64,000 bases of DNA from an uncultured Muribaculaceae bacterium. Its GTDB lineage: Bacteria; Bacteroidota; Bacteroidia; Bacteroidales; Muribaculaceae. Position numbers and translations under genes: made by a program. The stretch covers positions 28,694-92,693 of the forward strand of contig CAKTFH010000005.1 of assembly GCA_934555895.1 (NCBI GenBank). Direction: 5' to 3'. Positions 28,721-37,774 of this stretch are shown here, in pieces. Within the stretch, counting starts at the first letter, position 1, and each line of letters begins with the position of its first letter. The notes below the pieces were generated by a model that was not told where the DNA came from, did not search any database, and saw only the letters and a program-made list of their open reading frames with translations.

Positions 28721-29071
28721 TTAGGCGTTCTTCACTTTGTCAACCACGGCCTTGAAGGCTTCGGGGTTGTTGAGCGCGAGGTCGGCGAGCACCTTGCGGT
28801 TGATCTCGATGCCTGCCTTATGGATGAGGCCCATGAGCTTGCTGTAGGAGAGGTCCTCGGTGCGGGCTGCAGCGTTGATACGCTGAATCCACAGTGCGCG
28901 GAAGTTGCGCTTTTTGTTCTTACGGTCGCGGTAAGCGTAGGTAAGACCTTTTTCCCAGGTGTTTTTGGCAACGGTCCACACATTGCGGCGGCATCCGAAG
29001 TAACCACGGGTGAGTTTGAGGATTTTCTTTCTGCGAGCTCTGGAAGCTACGTGATTTACTGATCTTGGCAT
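28721..29071 (-). CDS. rplT: 50S ribosomal protein L20
   Basis: This 116-residue protein has the L20 N-terminal basic region ([19 protein letters not shown]) and the body motif [20 protein letters not shown]. It is a primary 23S rRNA binder and in several bacteria also represses its own operon. It is the last gene of thrS-infC-rpmI-rplT and lies 130 bp after rpmI. Confidence 0.98.
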   Translation of the reverse strand: MPRSVNHVASRARRKKILKLTRGYFGCRRNVWTVAKNTWEKGLTYAYRDRKNKKRNFRALWIQRINAAARTEDLSYSKLMGLIHKAGIEINRKVLADLALNNPEAFKAVVDKVKNA

Positions 29072-29201
29072 TTCTGTTCGATTTTTTGATTGTGAGCGGC
29101 TCGGACTGGGTGATTAATTTAGTTTTGCCGAGCACTTGATGCTACACATTCGGTTAATGAAAATGTTGTGAAATGATGTTGGAAAGCTGCTTATGCAAGG
29201 C

Positions 29202-29399
29202 TTAGCGAAGACCGAGCAGCGATTTTACCTGACGCTCGTCCACGTGGTCAACAGTACCGAAGTGGGTGAGGTTGCGTTTCTGCTTCTTGGTTTTCTTTGT
29301 CAGGATGTGGCTTTTGAAAGCGTGCTTTCTCTTGATTTTTCCTGATCCGGTAAGGGTGAACCTTTTTTTGGCACCGGAGTTGGTTTTCATCTTTGGCAT
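29202..29399 (-). CDS. rpmI: 50S ribosomal protein L35
   Basis: This is a 65-residue protein. The N-terminus [20 protein letters not shown] and the [15 protein letters not shown] core are those of L35. It lies between infC and rplT, the conserved order. Confidence 0.98.
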   Translation of the reverse strand: MPKMKTNSGAKKRFTLTGSGKIKRKHAFKSHILTKKTKKQKRNLTHFGTVDHVDERQVKSLLGLR

Positions 29400-29486
29400 T
29401 TTTGTAAATGTATTTAAGTGATACTTATATGATTATTGCCGCAGCCATAGAGGGCGACAGATAATTCCTTGAGTTTGGAGGCTTAG

Positions 29487-29502
29487 GCCGGGAGCCCCCG
29501 GC
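29487..29502 (-). other. Intercistronic hairpin between infC and rpmI
   Basis: A 6-bp perfect GC stem (29487-29492 with 29497-29502) with a 4-nt loop lies 14 bp past the infC stop in the 117-bp gap before rpmI. No T run follows. In other bacteria this interval holds the L20 repressor site, so this is a candidate for that or for an attenuator. The rest of the structure was not worked out. Confidence 0.35.
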
Positions 29503-29516
29503 GCCACGGAGTGTTG

Positions 29517-30266
29517 TCATGCCTTTTTCTTGGGCGAGAGCATGATGGTCATGCGCTTACCCTCGAGCAGGGGCATCTGCTCTACTTTTCCAAGGTCCTC
29601 GAGGTCGTTGGCGAAACGGAGGAGAAGCACCTCGCCCTGCTCCTTGAAGAGGATTGAGCGGCCTTTGAAGAACACGTAGGCCTTAACTTTCGAACCTTCC
29701 TGCAGGAAACTCTGGGCATGCTTAAGCTTGAAGTTGTAGTCGTGGTCGTCGGTCTGCGGACCGAAACGAATCTCCTTCACCACCACCTTGGTGGCCTTGG
29801 CCTTCTGCTCCTTAGCGCGTTTCTTCTGCTGATAGAGGAACTTGGAGTAGTCAAGTATCTTGCACACAGGGGGCTGGGCAGTGGGAGAGATTTCCACGAG
29901 GTCGAGCTCGAGCTCGTCGGCCATCTTCAGAGCCTGCTGTATGGGGTAGATGCCGTTTTCAACATTGTCGCCCACTACACGCACCTCGCGGGCACGGATG
30001 CGGTCGTTGATTGCATACGGCTCCTCTTTGCGGGGAGGACGCGGACCCTGGAAGGGGGGACGCGGACCTGCCGTACGAGGGCCGGAGAAACCTCCGGGAC
30101 GCGGACCGCCGAAGCCACCCGGACGGGGGGCGCCTGCGGGACGGGGAGCGCCTGCTCCCTGAGGACGGGGTGCTCCGGAACCCTGGGGGTGCGAAGCGCC
30201 TGAATTGCTGTGCGAAGCGGAGTTGCCTGGGCGTGGTGCGCCCGAATGCTGGGGTTTTCTATCCAT
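29517..30266 (-). CDS. infC: Translation initiation factor IF-3 with a long Gly/Pro/Arg-rich N-terminal extension
   Basis: The IF-3 core spans about residues 83-249: [18 protein letters not shown] (N-domain), the linker [20 protein letters not shown], and the C-domain ending [12 protein letters not shown]-3 binds the 30S subunit and checks the initiator tRNA. The usual protein is about 170-200 residues. Here the first 80 residues are a low-complexity tract with repeated GAPRPGG-like units. The ATG at 30266 fits with the 46-bp gap to thrS, and an ATG rather than the unusual AUU start is used. The extension is basic and probably disordered. Confidence 0.93.
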   Translation of the reverse strand: MDRKPQHSGAPRPGNSASHSNSGASHPQGSGAPRPQGAGAPRPAGAPRPGGFGGPRPGGFSGPRTAGPRPPFQGPRPPRKEEPYAINDRIRAREVRVVGDNVENGIYPIQQALKMADELELDLVEISPTAQPPVCKILDYSKFLYQQKKRAKEQKAKATKVVVKEIRFGPQTDDHDYNFKLKHAQSFLQEGSKVKAYVFFKGRSILFKEQGEVLLLRFANDLEDLGKVEQMPLLEGKRMTIMLSPKKKA

Positions 30267-30312
30267 TCAGTAGGTTGAGGAAATTCTCGTTTGTTCTTGT
30301 ATTACGTGTTTT

Positions 30313-32244
30313 TTATTCGAGGTTTTTCACCTTTTCGGCGATTTCAGCTGCAAAGGTAGCAATTTTCATCGTACCTTTATCGCCTTCGCCCTGTTTTCTT
30401 ACAGAAACTTCACCGTTTTCGGCTTCTTTTTCGCCTACAATGAGCATGTAGGGTATGCGCTTGAGCTCGTTGTCACGGATTTTACGGCCGATTTTCTCGT
30501 TGCGGTCGTCGACTGTCACACGCACATCGGCTTCACCGAGCTGGCGGGCCACCTCATATGCGTAGTCGTTGAATTTCTCCGAGATAGGGAGCACGATGGC
30601 CTGGTCGGGGGCGAGCCACAAGGGGAACTTACCGGCGGTGTGCTCAAGCAGCACTGCCACGAAACGCTCGAGCGAGCCGAAGGGAGCGCGGTGAATCATC
30701 ACGGGACGGTGCTTCTGATTGTCGGCGCCGGTATACTCGAGCTGGAAGCGCTCAGGCAGGTTGTAATCCACCTGAATTGTGCCAAGCTGCCAGCGACGAC
30801 CGATGGCATCCTTCACCATGAAGTCGAGTTTCGGGCCGTAGAAGGCAGCCTCGCCAAGCTCTTTGCGGGCTTTGAGGCCCTTCTCCTCGCAGGCCTCGAT
30901 GATGGCAGTCTCGGCGAGATGCCAGTTTTCATCGGAACCGATGTATTTCTGCTTGTTCTTGGGGTCGCGGAGCGAAATCTGTGCCTCGTAGTTGTCGAAG
31001 TTGAGCGCCTTGAAGATGTAGAAGATGATGTCCATCACCTTGAGGAACTCATCTTTAATCTGCTCGGGAGCGCAGAAGATGTGGGCGTCGTCCTGAGTAA
31101 AGCCGCGCACGCGGGTGAGGCCGTGGAGCTCGCCGGTCTGCTCATAGCGGTAAACCGTGCCGAACTCGGCCAGACGCAGAGGCAGCTCGCGGTAAGAGCG
31201 GGGTGCTGCCTTGAAAATCTCGCAGTGGTGAGGGCAGTTCATAGGTTTGAGCATGTACTCCTCGCCTTCCTGTGGGGTGTGGATGGGCTGGAACGAGTCC
31301 TTGCCATATTTTGCATAGTGGCCCGAGGTGACATAGAGCATCTTGTTGCCTATGTGGGGGGTAATCACCTGCAGATAGCCGTACTTTTTCTGAATTTTGC
31401 GGAGGAACTGCTCCAGACGGTCGCGCAGAGCGGCGCCTTTCGGGAGCCAGAGAGGCAGACCTGCACCTACATTGGTCGAGAAGGCGAAAAGCTCCATCTC
31501 CTTACCGAGCTTGCGGTGGTCGCGCTTCTTTGCCTCCTCGAGGAGAGCCAGATACTCGTCGAGCATCTTTTTCTTAGGGAAAGTGATGCCGTAGACACGC
31601 ACAAGCTGGTTGCGCTTCTCGTCGCCGCGCCAATATGCGCCGGCAAGGCTCATCACCTTGGCTGCTTTGATGACGCCTGTGGAGGGGATATGCGGGCCGC
31701 GGCACAGGTCGGTGAAGTTGCCCTGTGTGTAGGTGGTGATGTGGCCATCCTCCAGTTCGGAGATAAGCTCGCACTTGTACTCCTCGCCGCGGTCGCCGAA
31801 CTGTTTGAGGGCGTCAGCCTTGGCAATGTCGGCACGCACGATCTTCTCGTCGCGACGAGCGAGCTCGAGCATCTTTGCCTCGATAGCGGGGAAATCAGCC
31901 GATGTGATATTGTGACCGTTGGGGTCTATATCGTAATAGAAACCGTTTTCAATGGCGGGGCCGATGCCGAATTTCACGCCGGGGAAGAGCTCCTGGAGAG
32001 CTTCTGCCAACAGGTGGGCCGAGCTGTGCCAGAATGCATGCTTGCCTTCGGGGTCATCCCACTTGAAAAGACGGAGAGTGGCGTCGGAGTCGATAGGACG
32101 GGTAAGGTCCCATTCCTGTTCGTTGACCTCAGCGGCCAGCACTTCACGCGCCAGCTGAGGCGAGAGGCTGTGTGCAATCTCCAGCGGAGTGACACCTGCC
32201 TCAAACTGCTTTACCGAATTGTCGGGAAATGTAATGTTTATCAT
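30313..32244 (-). CDS. thrS: Threonyl-tRNA synthetase
   Basis: I choose the ATG at 32244 ([11 protein letters not shown]), since the upstream TTG at 32265 would cut into the leader hairpin and add seven unneeded residues. The protein has 643 residues: a TGS domain (1-60), an editing domain with [11 protein letters not shown] (near 73) and [10 protein letters not shown], and a class II catalytic core with [10 protein letters not shown] and [14 protein letters not shown]. The C-terminal anticodon-binding domain has [11 protein letters not shown]. It charges tRNA-Thr. It is the first gene of the operon with infC, rpmI and rplT, and its leader carries a tRNA-like hairpin, so autoregulation is likely. 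Confidence 0.97.
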   Translation of the reverse strand: MINITFPDNSVKQFEAGVTPLEIAHSLSPQLAREVLAAEVNEQEWDLTRPIDSDATLRLFKWDDPEGKHAFWHSSAHLLAEALQELFPGVKFGIGPAIENGFYYDIDPNGHNITSADFPAIEAKMLELARRDEKIVRADIAKADALKQFGDRGEEYKCELISELEDGHITTYTQGNFTDLCRGPHIPSTGVIKAAKVMSLAGAYWRGDEKRNQLVRVYGITFPKKKMLDEYLALLEEAKKRDHRKLGKEMELFAFSTNVGAGLPLWLPKGAALRDRLEQFLRKIQKKYGYLQVITPHIGNKMLYVTSGHYAKYGKDSFQPIHTPQEGEEYMLKPMNCPHHCEIFKAAPRSYRELPLRLAEFGTVYRYEQTGELHGLTRVRGFTQDDAHIFCAPEQIKDEFLKVMDIIFYIFKALNFDNYEAQISLRDPKNKQKYIGSDENWHLAETAIIEACEEKGLKARKELGEAAFYGPKLDFMVKDAIGRRWQLGTIQVDYNLPERFQLEYTGADNQKHRPVMIHRAPFGSLERFVAVLLEHTAGKFPLWLAPDQAIVLPISEKFNDYAYEVARQLGEADVRVTVDDRNEKIGRKIRDNELKRIPYMLIVGEKEAENGEVSVRKQGEGDKGTMKIATFAAEIAEKVKNLE

Positions 32245-32269
32245 TTCTATGGTTTTGTTTATCAATCAA

Positions 32270-32330
32270 TTGCCACCAACAACGTGGCAACCAAACAACC
32301 GCTTTGAGGTGCGCTGCCTCGGCAGCCACC
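32270..32330 (-). promoter_or_regulatory. thrS leader: tRNA-Thr anticodon-arm mimic (candidate operator)
   Basis: Read on the minus strand, the leader has a 5' hairpin (32330-32308: GGTG..CACC outer pairs and GCTGC/GCAGC with a 4-nt loop), a 17-nt unpaired linker, and a second hairpin (32290-32270) with a perfect 7-bp stem TTGCCAC/GTGGCAA around the 7-nt loop GTTGTTG. In tRNA numbering the loop reads U33, U34-G35-U36, i.e. anticodon UGU of a threonine tRNA. It ends 25 nt before the start ATG. E. coli thrS is known to be repressed by ThrRS binding leader hairpins that mimic tRNA-Thr, and this order (hairpin, linker, anticodon-like hairpin, start region) matches that layout. Position 37 is U, not the usual A. 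The regulatory role is an inference. Confidence 0.55.
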
Positions 32331-32342
32331 CAAAAAACGCCA

Positions 32343-32374
32343 CAAATTTACGAAAAACTTTTGAGATTCACCAC
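32343..32374 (-). promoter_or_regulatory. Putative thrS operon promoter
   Basis: On the minus strand 32350-32343 is TAAATTTG, an exact -7 box. GTG (32374-32372) lies 21 bp upstream, in the -33 position. Transcription would start near 32337, just before the first leader hairpin, giving a leader of about 93 nt. Confidence 0.55.
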
Positions 32375-32458
32375 ATTTGCCCCAAAAGAATAAAGCACCC
32401 TCCGTCTTAAAACTTTTATAAACTAATAAAAATAATCGGAGACGATCGGAAAGAATGA

Positions 32459-32489
32459 TTGCGAGTTAGAAAGCAAAGATGTAACTTTG
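32459..32489 (+). promoter_or_regulatory. Putative promoter of the P-loop kinase gene
   Basis: TTG (32459-32461), a 20-bp spacer and TAACTTTG (32482-32489) match the Bacteroidetes promoter pattern closely. Transcription would start near 32496, 31 nt before the ATG. Confidence 0.7.
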
Positions 32490-32526
32490 CGGCAATGCAG
32501 ACAAGAAGCCTAATGGATGAAATATT

Positions 32527-33054
32527 ATGGAAGAGAACCTAAAAAAGGCAATAGAGGGAGCGACTGTGGTGATGATGTGCGGGGTGAGCGGTTCGGGAAA
32601 AACCACTATGGCGCGCCGGATGGAAGCCGATGGTTGGAGACGACTGAGCGCCGACATTGATGTTTGGAACAGGTTTGGAGGCGAATATGCTTCGATGCCT
32701 GCGGACAGTCAGCGGCAAATTTATATGGAAGCAGTGAACTCCATGCTCGAACGAATACCCGAATATGTAAAATCTGGTGAACGGGTTGTGATTGACTCAT
32801 CAATGTGCAAACGGACCAAACGCGATGCAGTGCGACACATGTGCGACAACCTCGATGTAAAATGCGCCCTCATCTATACTTCGGCCTCCAGAGAGGAACT
32901 GCTGCGCCGACTTTCATCGCGCCACGGACAAGGACCTGACGATCAGATTGTATCGGAGGCTGAGCTCGACCGTTTCCTATGCAACTTTGAGGCGCCGGAG
33001 CCCGACGAGCATTTCATCCATATTGCGAACAGCAGCGCAGTAACCAAGGCATAG
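32527..33054 (+). CDS. P-loop kinase / ATP-binding protein (AAA_33 type)
   Basis: This 175-residue protein has a Walker A motif MCGVSGSGKTTMARRM near residues 19-34, then LSADIDVWNRFGGEYA, and a lid-like RRLSSRHGQGPDD stretch near residue 125. The C-terminus FEAPEPDEHFIHI matches the end seen in small AAA_33 kinases (polynucleotide- or metabolite-kinase-like). The substrate is unknown. It has its own promoter. Its last 112 bp overlap, in the opposite direction, the 3' end of the MFS transporter gene, and both reading frames are conserved-looking there. Confidence 0.82.
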   Translation: MEENLKKAIEGATVVMMCGVSGSGKTTMARRMEADGWRRLSADIDVWNRFGGEYASMPADSQRQIYMEAVNSMLERIPEYVKSGERVVIDSSMCKRTKRDAVRHMCDNLDVKCALIYTSASREELLRRLSSRHGQGPDDQIVSEAELDRFLCNFEAPEPDEHFIHIANSSAVTKA

Positions 33055-34256
33055 GCCGCAAACATATACCAGAAACTTTCCCAACCCTCATAGCGCATCT
33101 GCGGATTATCCTGAGAGAATACCAGAGCATTCACCGCCCCTTGTGCTGCGATGAGTCCAAGTGTGCCACCTACTCCGCTGCTCATGGCCATAAACAATCC
33201 CTGTGCACCGGCACGGATTGAAGCCGAGGCCATCGAATCGACATACACATTGCCGGCGATATTGAAAAAATCGAAAGCGATTCCATATACAATACCTGAG
33301 GCAATTAGCATCCACAGACCACTGCCGGTGTTGCCCATCCCCATAAACAGAAAACGCAGGCTCCATGCCAATATAGCAATGAGCATAACCGGCCTTATGC
33401 CGAACCGACGCATACACACCGGTATGAGCAGGAAACATGCAGCCTCGCTCACCTGCGACACGGCAATTACGGCGTTGGCATTGGCTGCTCCCCACGTGTC
33501 GGCGAACTGTGGCAATGAACCGAACTGACTTATATATACGTTCCCGAATGAGTTTGTCACCTGCAGATCAACACCCACAAGGATACAGAAGAAGAAGAAT
33601 ATGCATGTCTCCTTTTTCCGAAACATGCCTAGGGCCTCGGTCCATACCGCAGGGCGCTCCCTTCCTCTGCTTCCCGCTGCCATTGCTTCAGGCACCGTCA
33701 GCGAATATAGCGACGCACCCACGGCAATGACTGCCGCAAGAACAAATTGGTATGCCGATGACTGCAGCCTGAGAAAATTCACGAGGAGCATTCCCATGAT
33801 AAAGCCGATGGTGCCGCACAGACGCACCGTCGGAAAATGTTTACCAACATCGAGTCCGGCGCCACGCAGATTTCTGAATACAAGCGAATTCGACACTCCT
33901 ATCATAGGCAGGAAAGATGCCGCGCCGAATATATATAGTGTAAAGAGCGGAAGAAACTCCACCACAACAGCTTTCAACGCATACAGCGCTGCGAGCCCGA
34001 ACCACAATGCTGTCGAAAGACCGCACAGACAGAGCGTGCGACGAGCTCCCAAACGGCTGTCGGATATTAAGCCCACAGCCGCCGGAGTGACCAGCGACAG
34101 CACACACTGCACTGCATAGAACCAGCTTATATTTCTCGCAAGCCCTATGTGACTCAGAAAATTGCCCATGGAAATCAGATAGCAGCCCCAAACGGCGAAC
34201 ACAAGAAGCGACATCACCGCAAGCCTCGTCTTGAGCATGGTAGTATTGCTGACCAT
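32943..34256 (-). CDS. MFS transporter, nucleoside:H+ symporter-like (paralogue 1)
   Basis: I set the start at the ATG at 34256 (MVSNTTMLKTRLAV, 437 residues). A longer open frame reaches 34322, but that part spans the promoter itself. An ATG at 34238 is also possible. The protein has 12 predicted membrane helices. The opening RLAVMSLLVFAVWGCYLISM resembles NupG/XapB-type nucleoside permeases. It is a clear paralogue of the transporter at 40607-41947: VMLIAILAWSLRFLFMG aligns with VMLMSMFAWVLRFGFFG, and GIAFDFFNIAGNVYVD with GIAFDFFNVSGGLYVD. Its last 36 residues, including part of helix 12, are coded in the overlap with the kinase gene. Confidence 0.85.
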   Translation of the reverse strand: MVSNTTMLKTRLAVMSLLVFAVWGCYLISMGNFLSHIGLARNISWFYAVQCVLSLVTPAAVGLISDSRLGARRTLCLCGLSTALWFGLAALYALKAVVVEFLPLFTLYIFGAASFLPMIGVSNSLVFRNLRGAGLDVGKHFPTVRLCGTIGFIMGMLLVNFLRLQSSAYQFVLAAVIAVGASLYSLTVPEAMAAGSRGRERPAVWTEALGMFRKKETCIFFFFCILVGVDLQVTNSFGNVYISQFGSLPQFADTWGAANANAVIAVSQVSEAACFLLIPVCMRRFGIRPVMLIAILAWSLRFLFMGMGNTGSGLWMLIASGIVYGIAFDFFNIAGNVYVDSMASASIRAGAQGLFMAMSSGVGGTLGLIAAQGAVNALVFSQDNPQMRYEGWESFWYMFAAYALVTALLFAIWMKCSSGSGASKLHRKRSSSASDTI

Positions 34257-34282
34257 AACACCCTTATATTTTTGACAGAATG

Positions 34283-34313
34283 CAAAATTAGTCAGAAAAA
34301 CATTCCGATGCAA
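34283..34313 (-). promoter_or_regulatory. Promoter of MFS paralogue 1
   Basis: On the minus strand TTG (34313-34311), 20 bp, TAATTTTG (34290-34283) is a near-perfect Bacteroidetes promoter. It places the transcript start near 34277 and so excludes the longer start at 34322. Confidence 0.7.
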
Positions 34314-34322
34314 CAAGGGCAT

Positions 34323-34367
34323 AAAAAACGGGTGTGCTACGCGGCTGAAACCACATGCACACCCGTT
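34323..34367 (-). terminator. Terminator of the lipoprotein gene
   Basis: An 11-bp perfect stem AACGGGTGTGC (34327-34337) / GCACACCCGTT (34357-34367) is followed, on the minus strand, by a run of T (34328-34323). It lies 70 bp past the stop of the lipoprotein gene and just upstream of the MFS promoter. Confidence 0.88.
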
Positions 34368-34436
34368 CCCAATTATCTGAAAAAAGCCTGTTGGCTGTTA
34401 CATGTAGCCGGGTGACAGTCACTTCCGGCTTACGGC

Positions 34437-34973
34437 TCATTCTTTGGCCTTGATGATGCCATTGACAATGAAGGAAGCTGCTGGCGATACCGTGCCGCCA
34501 GTCTCGCCACCGGGATTATCGGGAGTGTCGGGCGTATCAGTACCACCGCCGGGCAGTTCGGCCTCTGTGGCCACGATATTGACATAATACTGGATGAAAC
34601 CATAGCAGATGGGATGGTCAACCACATAGATAGGCATCTGCGCCTGCAGCAGGTGGCGTCCCAACTTCTGATCGGCAGTGTTGATAGTCAACCCGTAAGG
34701 CTGCACTATGTTGGTGCCTACCAAATAATGGTCCCAGTAATATGTCACGGCGCCGAGAGTGCCCTCCTTACCGCTGTTGTTTACCAGCGTAAGGCCGTCA
34801 ATCACCAGATCGGTGCCCTGCACCACATATATCTCCTCATTGTCAAGCACGCCGCCTGAAATAGTGGCACTTATGCTCACGTTGGGCAGATTGTCGTTGT
34901 CGTCGTCGCATGCCGCGGCCATGAAGCAAAGCGGCAGCAAGAGCAAAAGGTTGTAAAACAGTGTCTTTTTCAT
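34437..34973 (-). CDS. Putative lipoprotein of unknown function
   Basis: This 178-residue protein has a lipoprotein signal (FYNLLLLLPLCFMAAAC, Cys at residue 22) followed by an acidic DDDNDN stretch that could act as an outer-membrane export signal. The mature part (about 35-135) is beta-rich. A Gly/Thr/Pro linker (PGGGTDTPDTPDNPGGETGG) precedes a short C-terminal segment. It lies 25 bp downstream of clpB on the same strand and ends at a strong terminator. I do not recognise the family. Confidence 0.65.
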   Translation of the reverse strand: MKKTLFYNLLLLLPLCFMAAACDDDNDNLPNVSISATISGGVLDNEEIYVVQGTDLVIDGLTLVNNSGKEGTLGAVTYYWDHYLVGTNIVQPYGLTINTADQKLGRHLLQAQMPIYVVDHPICYGFIQYYVNIVATEAELPGGGTDTPDTPDNPGGETGGTVSPAASFIVNGIIKAKE

Positions 34974-34998
34974 ATCCCTTAGTTTTAATTTGCAGTTA

Positions 34999-37587
34999 TC
35001 AGTTATTAAAGGTTAGTTCACCGTCAGCCACATCTATAATGATGGGGCGCGACTTGTCGACCTTCTGGGCAAGAATGTCTTTCGACAGGCGATTGAGCAC
35101 CAGACGATGTATCACACGCTTTACCGGACGGGCACCGAACTCCGGGTCGTAGCCTTCGTCGGCAAGCATGCTCAGAGCGGCCGGGGTCACAGTGAGCGTG
35201 ATGCCGTTGGTGGCGAGCATGCGGCTCACACTCTTTATCTGCAGGCCCACAATCTCTTCTATCTCTGCTCTGTTGAGCGGAGTAAACATTATGGTCTCAT
35301 CGATACGGTTCAGGAACTCGGGGCGGATGGTCTGCTTCAGCATGTCGAGCACCTGCTGTTTTGTGCGCTCCACCACCTCATCATGATTCTCGGGGGTAAG
35401 GTTGGCAAAATTGTCGCGTATCACCGACGAACCCATGTTGGAGGTCATGATTATAATGGTGTTCTTAAAGTTCACCATACGGCCCTTGTTGTCGGTCAGA
35501 CGGCCATCGTCTAGCACCTGCAGGAGGATGTTGAACACATCGGGATGCGCCTTCTCGATTTCGTCGAAAAGCACCACTGAGTAGGGTTTGCGGCGCACGG
35601 CCTCTGTGAGCTGGCCACCCTCATCGTAACCGACATATCCGGGAGGCGCTCCCACAAGGCGGCTCACCGAGTGCTTCTCCTGATACTCGCTCATGTCGAT
35701 ACGAGTCATCATATTCTCGTCGTCGAACAGATATTCAGCCAGAGCCTTTGCAAGTTCGGTCTTACCTACACCAGTGGTGCCGAGGAAGATGAACGAGCCG
35801 ATGGGTCGACGCGGGTCGTTGAGGCCGGCGCGTGAACGGCGCACAGCATCGGCGATGGCACGGATAGCTTCGTCCTGACCTACGACCCTGTCGTGAAGTT
35901 CCTCTTCAAGATGCAGCAGTTTCTCTTTTTCGCTCTGCACCATCTTGTTCACGGGGATACCTGTCCAGCGGCTCACAACATCGGCAATGTCATCGGCGCC
36001 GACCTCCTCTTTTATGAGGGCTTTCTCGCCCTGCATAGCCTGGAGCTGAGTCTGTATGGCGGCATTCTCCTGCTCTTTCTGGTTGATGCGCGAGTAGCGT
36101 ATCTCAGCCACCTTGGCATAGTCGCCCTCACGCTCGGCACGATCGGCCTCGAAGTTGAGCTGCTCTATGTCGATTCGGTTCTGGTGTATGCGGTTGATCA
36201 GTTCCTTCTCGGCTTTCCACTGAGCGGTGAACTCCTTCTCCTCCTCCCTCATCTGGGCGAGGTCTTTTTCGATTTCACGCACCTTCTCCTTGTCGCCCTC
36301 GCGCTTGATAGCCTCGCGCTCGATTTCCTTCTGAGCTATCATGCGGGTAATCTCATCGAGAGCCTGAGGTACGGAGTCGATTTCAAGACGGAGTTTCGAT
36401 GCGGCCTCATCCACAAGGTCAATGGCCTTGTCGGGAAGGAAACGATCGGTGATGTAGCGCTCCGAAAGCTGCACTGCGGCAATAATCGCCTCGTCGCGGA
36501 TACGCACCTTGTGGTGGTTCTCGTAACGCTCCTTAAGTCCACGGAGTATGGCAATGGCGCTCATCTCATCGGGTTCGTTGACCATCACTTTCTGGAAGCG
36601 GCGTTCCAGGGCTTTGTCTTTCTCGAAATATTTCTGATATTCGTCGAGGGTGGTCGCGCCTATGCTGCGCAATTCGCCTCGAGCAAGAGCCGGCTTGAGG
36701 ATGTTGGCGGCATCCATCGCGCCTTCGCCTTTGCCGGCGCCCACCAGAGTGTGTATTTCGTCGATGAAAAGTATTATCTCGCCATCGCTTTGAGTAACTT
36801 CGTTTACAATGGCTTTAAGTCGTTCCTCAAACTCGCCTTTGTATTTCGCGCCTGCCACAAGGGCACCCATATCGAGTGAGAAAATCTGCTTTGTGCGCAA
36901 ATTTTCGGGCACATCGCCACGGACGATTCGCTGCGCCAGACCTTCGGCGATAGCCGTCTTACCGGTACCCGGTTCTCCGATGAGCATCGGGTTGTTTTTG
37001 GTGCGTCGGCTCAGAATCTGAAGTACGCGGCGTATCTCGTCATCACGGCCTATAACAGGGTCGAGCTTGCCGGCACGCGCACGCTCATTAAGATTAATGG
37101 CAAACTTGTTAAGTGAATTATATGTCTCCTCGGCGCTTTGGTCGGTAGCCTTTTTGCCTTTACGAAGCTCGGCAATGGCAGCCTCAAGTTCCTTCTCATT
37201 CAGGCCGGCATCCTTGAGAATAGTGGATGCAGGCGATGATATCTGGAACAGCGCCATAAGCATCGCCTCGAGAGTCACGTATTCGTCGCCCTGCTTTTTG
37301 GCAATGTCAAGTGCTTTTTGCAACACATCGTTCGATGTACGGCTCAGATAAGGCTCGCCGCCCGACACTTTTGGCAGAGTGGCAATCTCGCGGTCAACCT
37401 GTGCTGACACTCCTGTCAGATTGGCGCCTACTTTCTGGAAAATAAACTTAACCAGCGACTCTCCCTCGCTCATTATGGCCTTGAGCAGATGCACAGGTTC
37501 AATCTGCTGCTGACCTGCCGAACGCGTGAACTCCAGCGCTTTCTGTATCGCTTCCTGCGATTTAATAGTGAAACTATTGAAATTCAT
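34999..37587 (-). CDS. clpB: ClpB disaggregase
   Basis: This 862-residue, full-length AAA+ chaperone has an N-domain (1-145), NBD1 with Walker A GEPGTGKT near residue 206 and Walker [13 protein letters not shown], a long coiled-coil middle domain (about 405-530) that distinguishes ClpB from ClpA/ClpC, and NBD2 with [19 protein letters not shown] near residue 605. It lacks a ClpP-binding IGF-type loop that I can see. With DnaK it resolves protein aggregates. No clear TAnnTTTG box lies in the 180 bp upstream, so a stress-type promoter not recognisable here is possible. Confidence 0.97.
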   Translation of the reverse strand: MNFNSFTIKSQEAIQKALEFTRSAGQQQIEPVHLLKAIMSEGESLVKFIFQKVGANLTGVSAQVDREIATLPKVSGGEPYLSRTSNDVLQKALDIAKKQGDEYVTLEAMLMALFQISSPASTILKDAGLNEKELEAAIAELRKGKKATDQSAEETYNSLNKFAINLNERARAGKLDPVIGRDDEIRRVLQILSRRTKNNPMLIGEPGTGKTAIAEGLAQRIVRGDVPENLRTKQIFSLDMGALVAGAKYKGEFEERLKAIVNEVTQSDGEIILFIDEIHTLVGAGKGEGAMDAANILKPALARGELRSIGATTLDEYQKYFEKDKALERRFQKVMVNEPDEMSAIAILRGLKERYENHHKVRIRDEAIIAAVQLSERYITDRFLPDKAIDLVDEAASKLRLEIDSVPQALDEITRMIAQKEIEREAIKREGDKEKVREIEKDLAQMREEEKEFTAQWKAEKELINRIHQNRIDIEQLNFEADRAEREGDYAKVAEIRYSRINQKEQENAAIQTQLQAMQGEKALIKEEVGADDIADVVSRWTGIPVNKMVQSEKEKLLHLEEELHDRVVGQDEAIRAIADAVRRSRAGLNDPRRPIGSFIFLGTTGVGKTELAKALAEYLFDDENMMTRIDMSEYQEKHSVSRLVGAPPGYVGYDEGGQLTEAVRRKPYSVVLFDEIEKAHPDVFNILLQVLDDGRLTDNKGRMVNFKNTIIIMTSNMGSSVIRDNFANLTPENHDEVVERTKQQVLDMLKQTIRPEFLNRIDETIMFTPLNRAEIEEIVGLQIKSVSRMLATNGITLTVTPAALSMLADEGYDPEFGARPVKRVIHRLVLNRLSKDILAQKVDKSRPIIIDVADGELTFNN

Positions 37588-37729
37588 ATCAATATGTTTA
37601 ATCGATTTCTATATTAAACAGTATGCTTCAGAAGGCCGGTGCACCTTCCGCACATTTGTTATATACTGATTAACAAACCTCGTGCCATAATGGTTTTCCC
37701 TAAAAATTTATTAAAGGAAGATAACACAC

Positions 37730-37760
37730 TTGGAAATAAATCAGTGTTTCGTTAACTTTG
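37730..37760 (+). promoter_or_regulatory. Promoter of the DUF5106 gene with a very short leader
   Basis: TTG (37730-37732), a 20-bp spacer and TAACTTTG (37753-37760) match the Bacteroidetes consensus. Transcription would start near 37764-37767. Start codons follow at 37769 and 37775, so the 5' leader would be only about 2-11 nt. A longer open frame from a TTG at 37730 lies inside the promoter and can be excluded. Confidence 0.65.
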
Positions 37761-37774
37761 CACAAACTATGCTT

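Noticed and set aside
30640..32307. 555-residue open frame on the plus strand opposite thrS
   Set aside because: It is fully antisense to thrS, has no family-like motif, and arises from the GC-rich codon use.
34257..34322. Upstream extension of MFS paralogue 1 to 34322
   Set aside because: It spans the promoter at 34283-34313 and is not transcribed from it. The paralogue at 40607 also starts without it.
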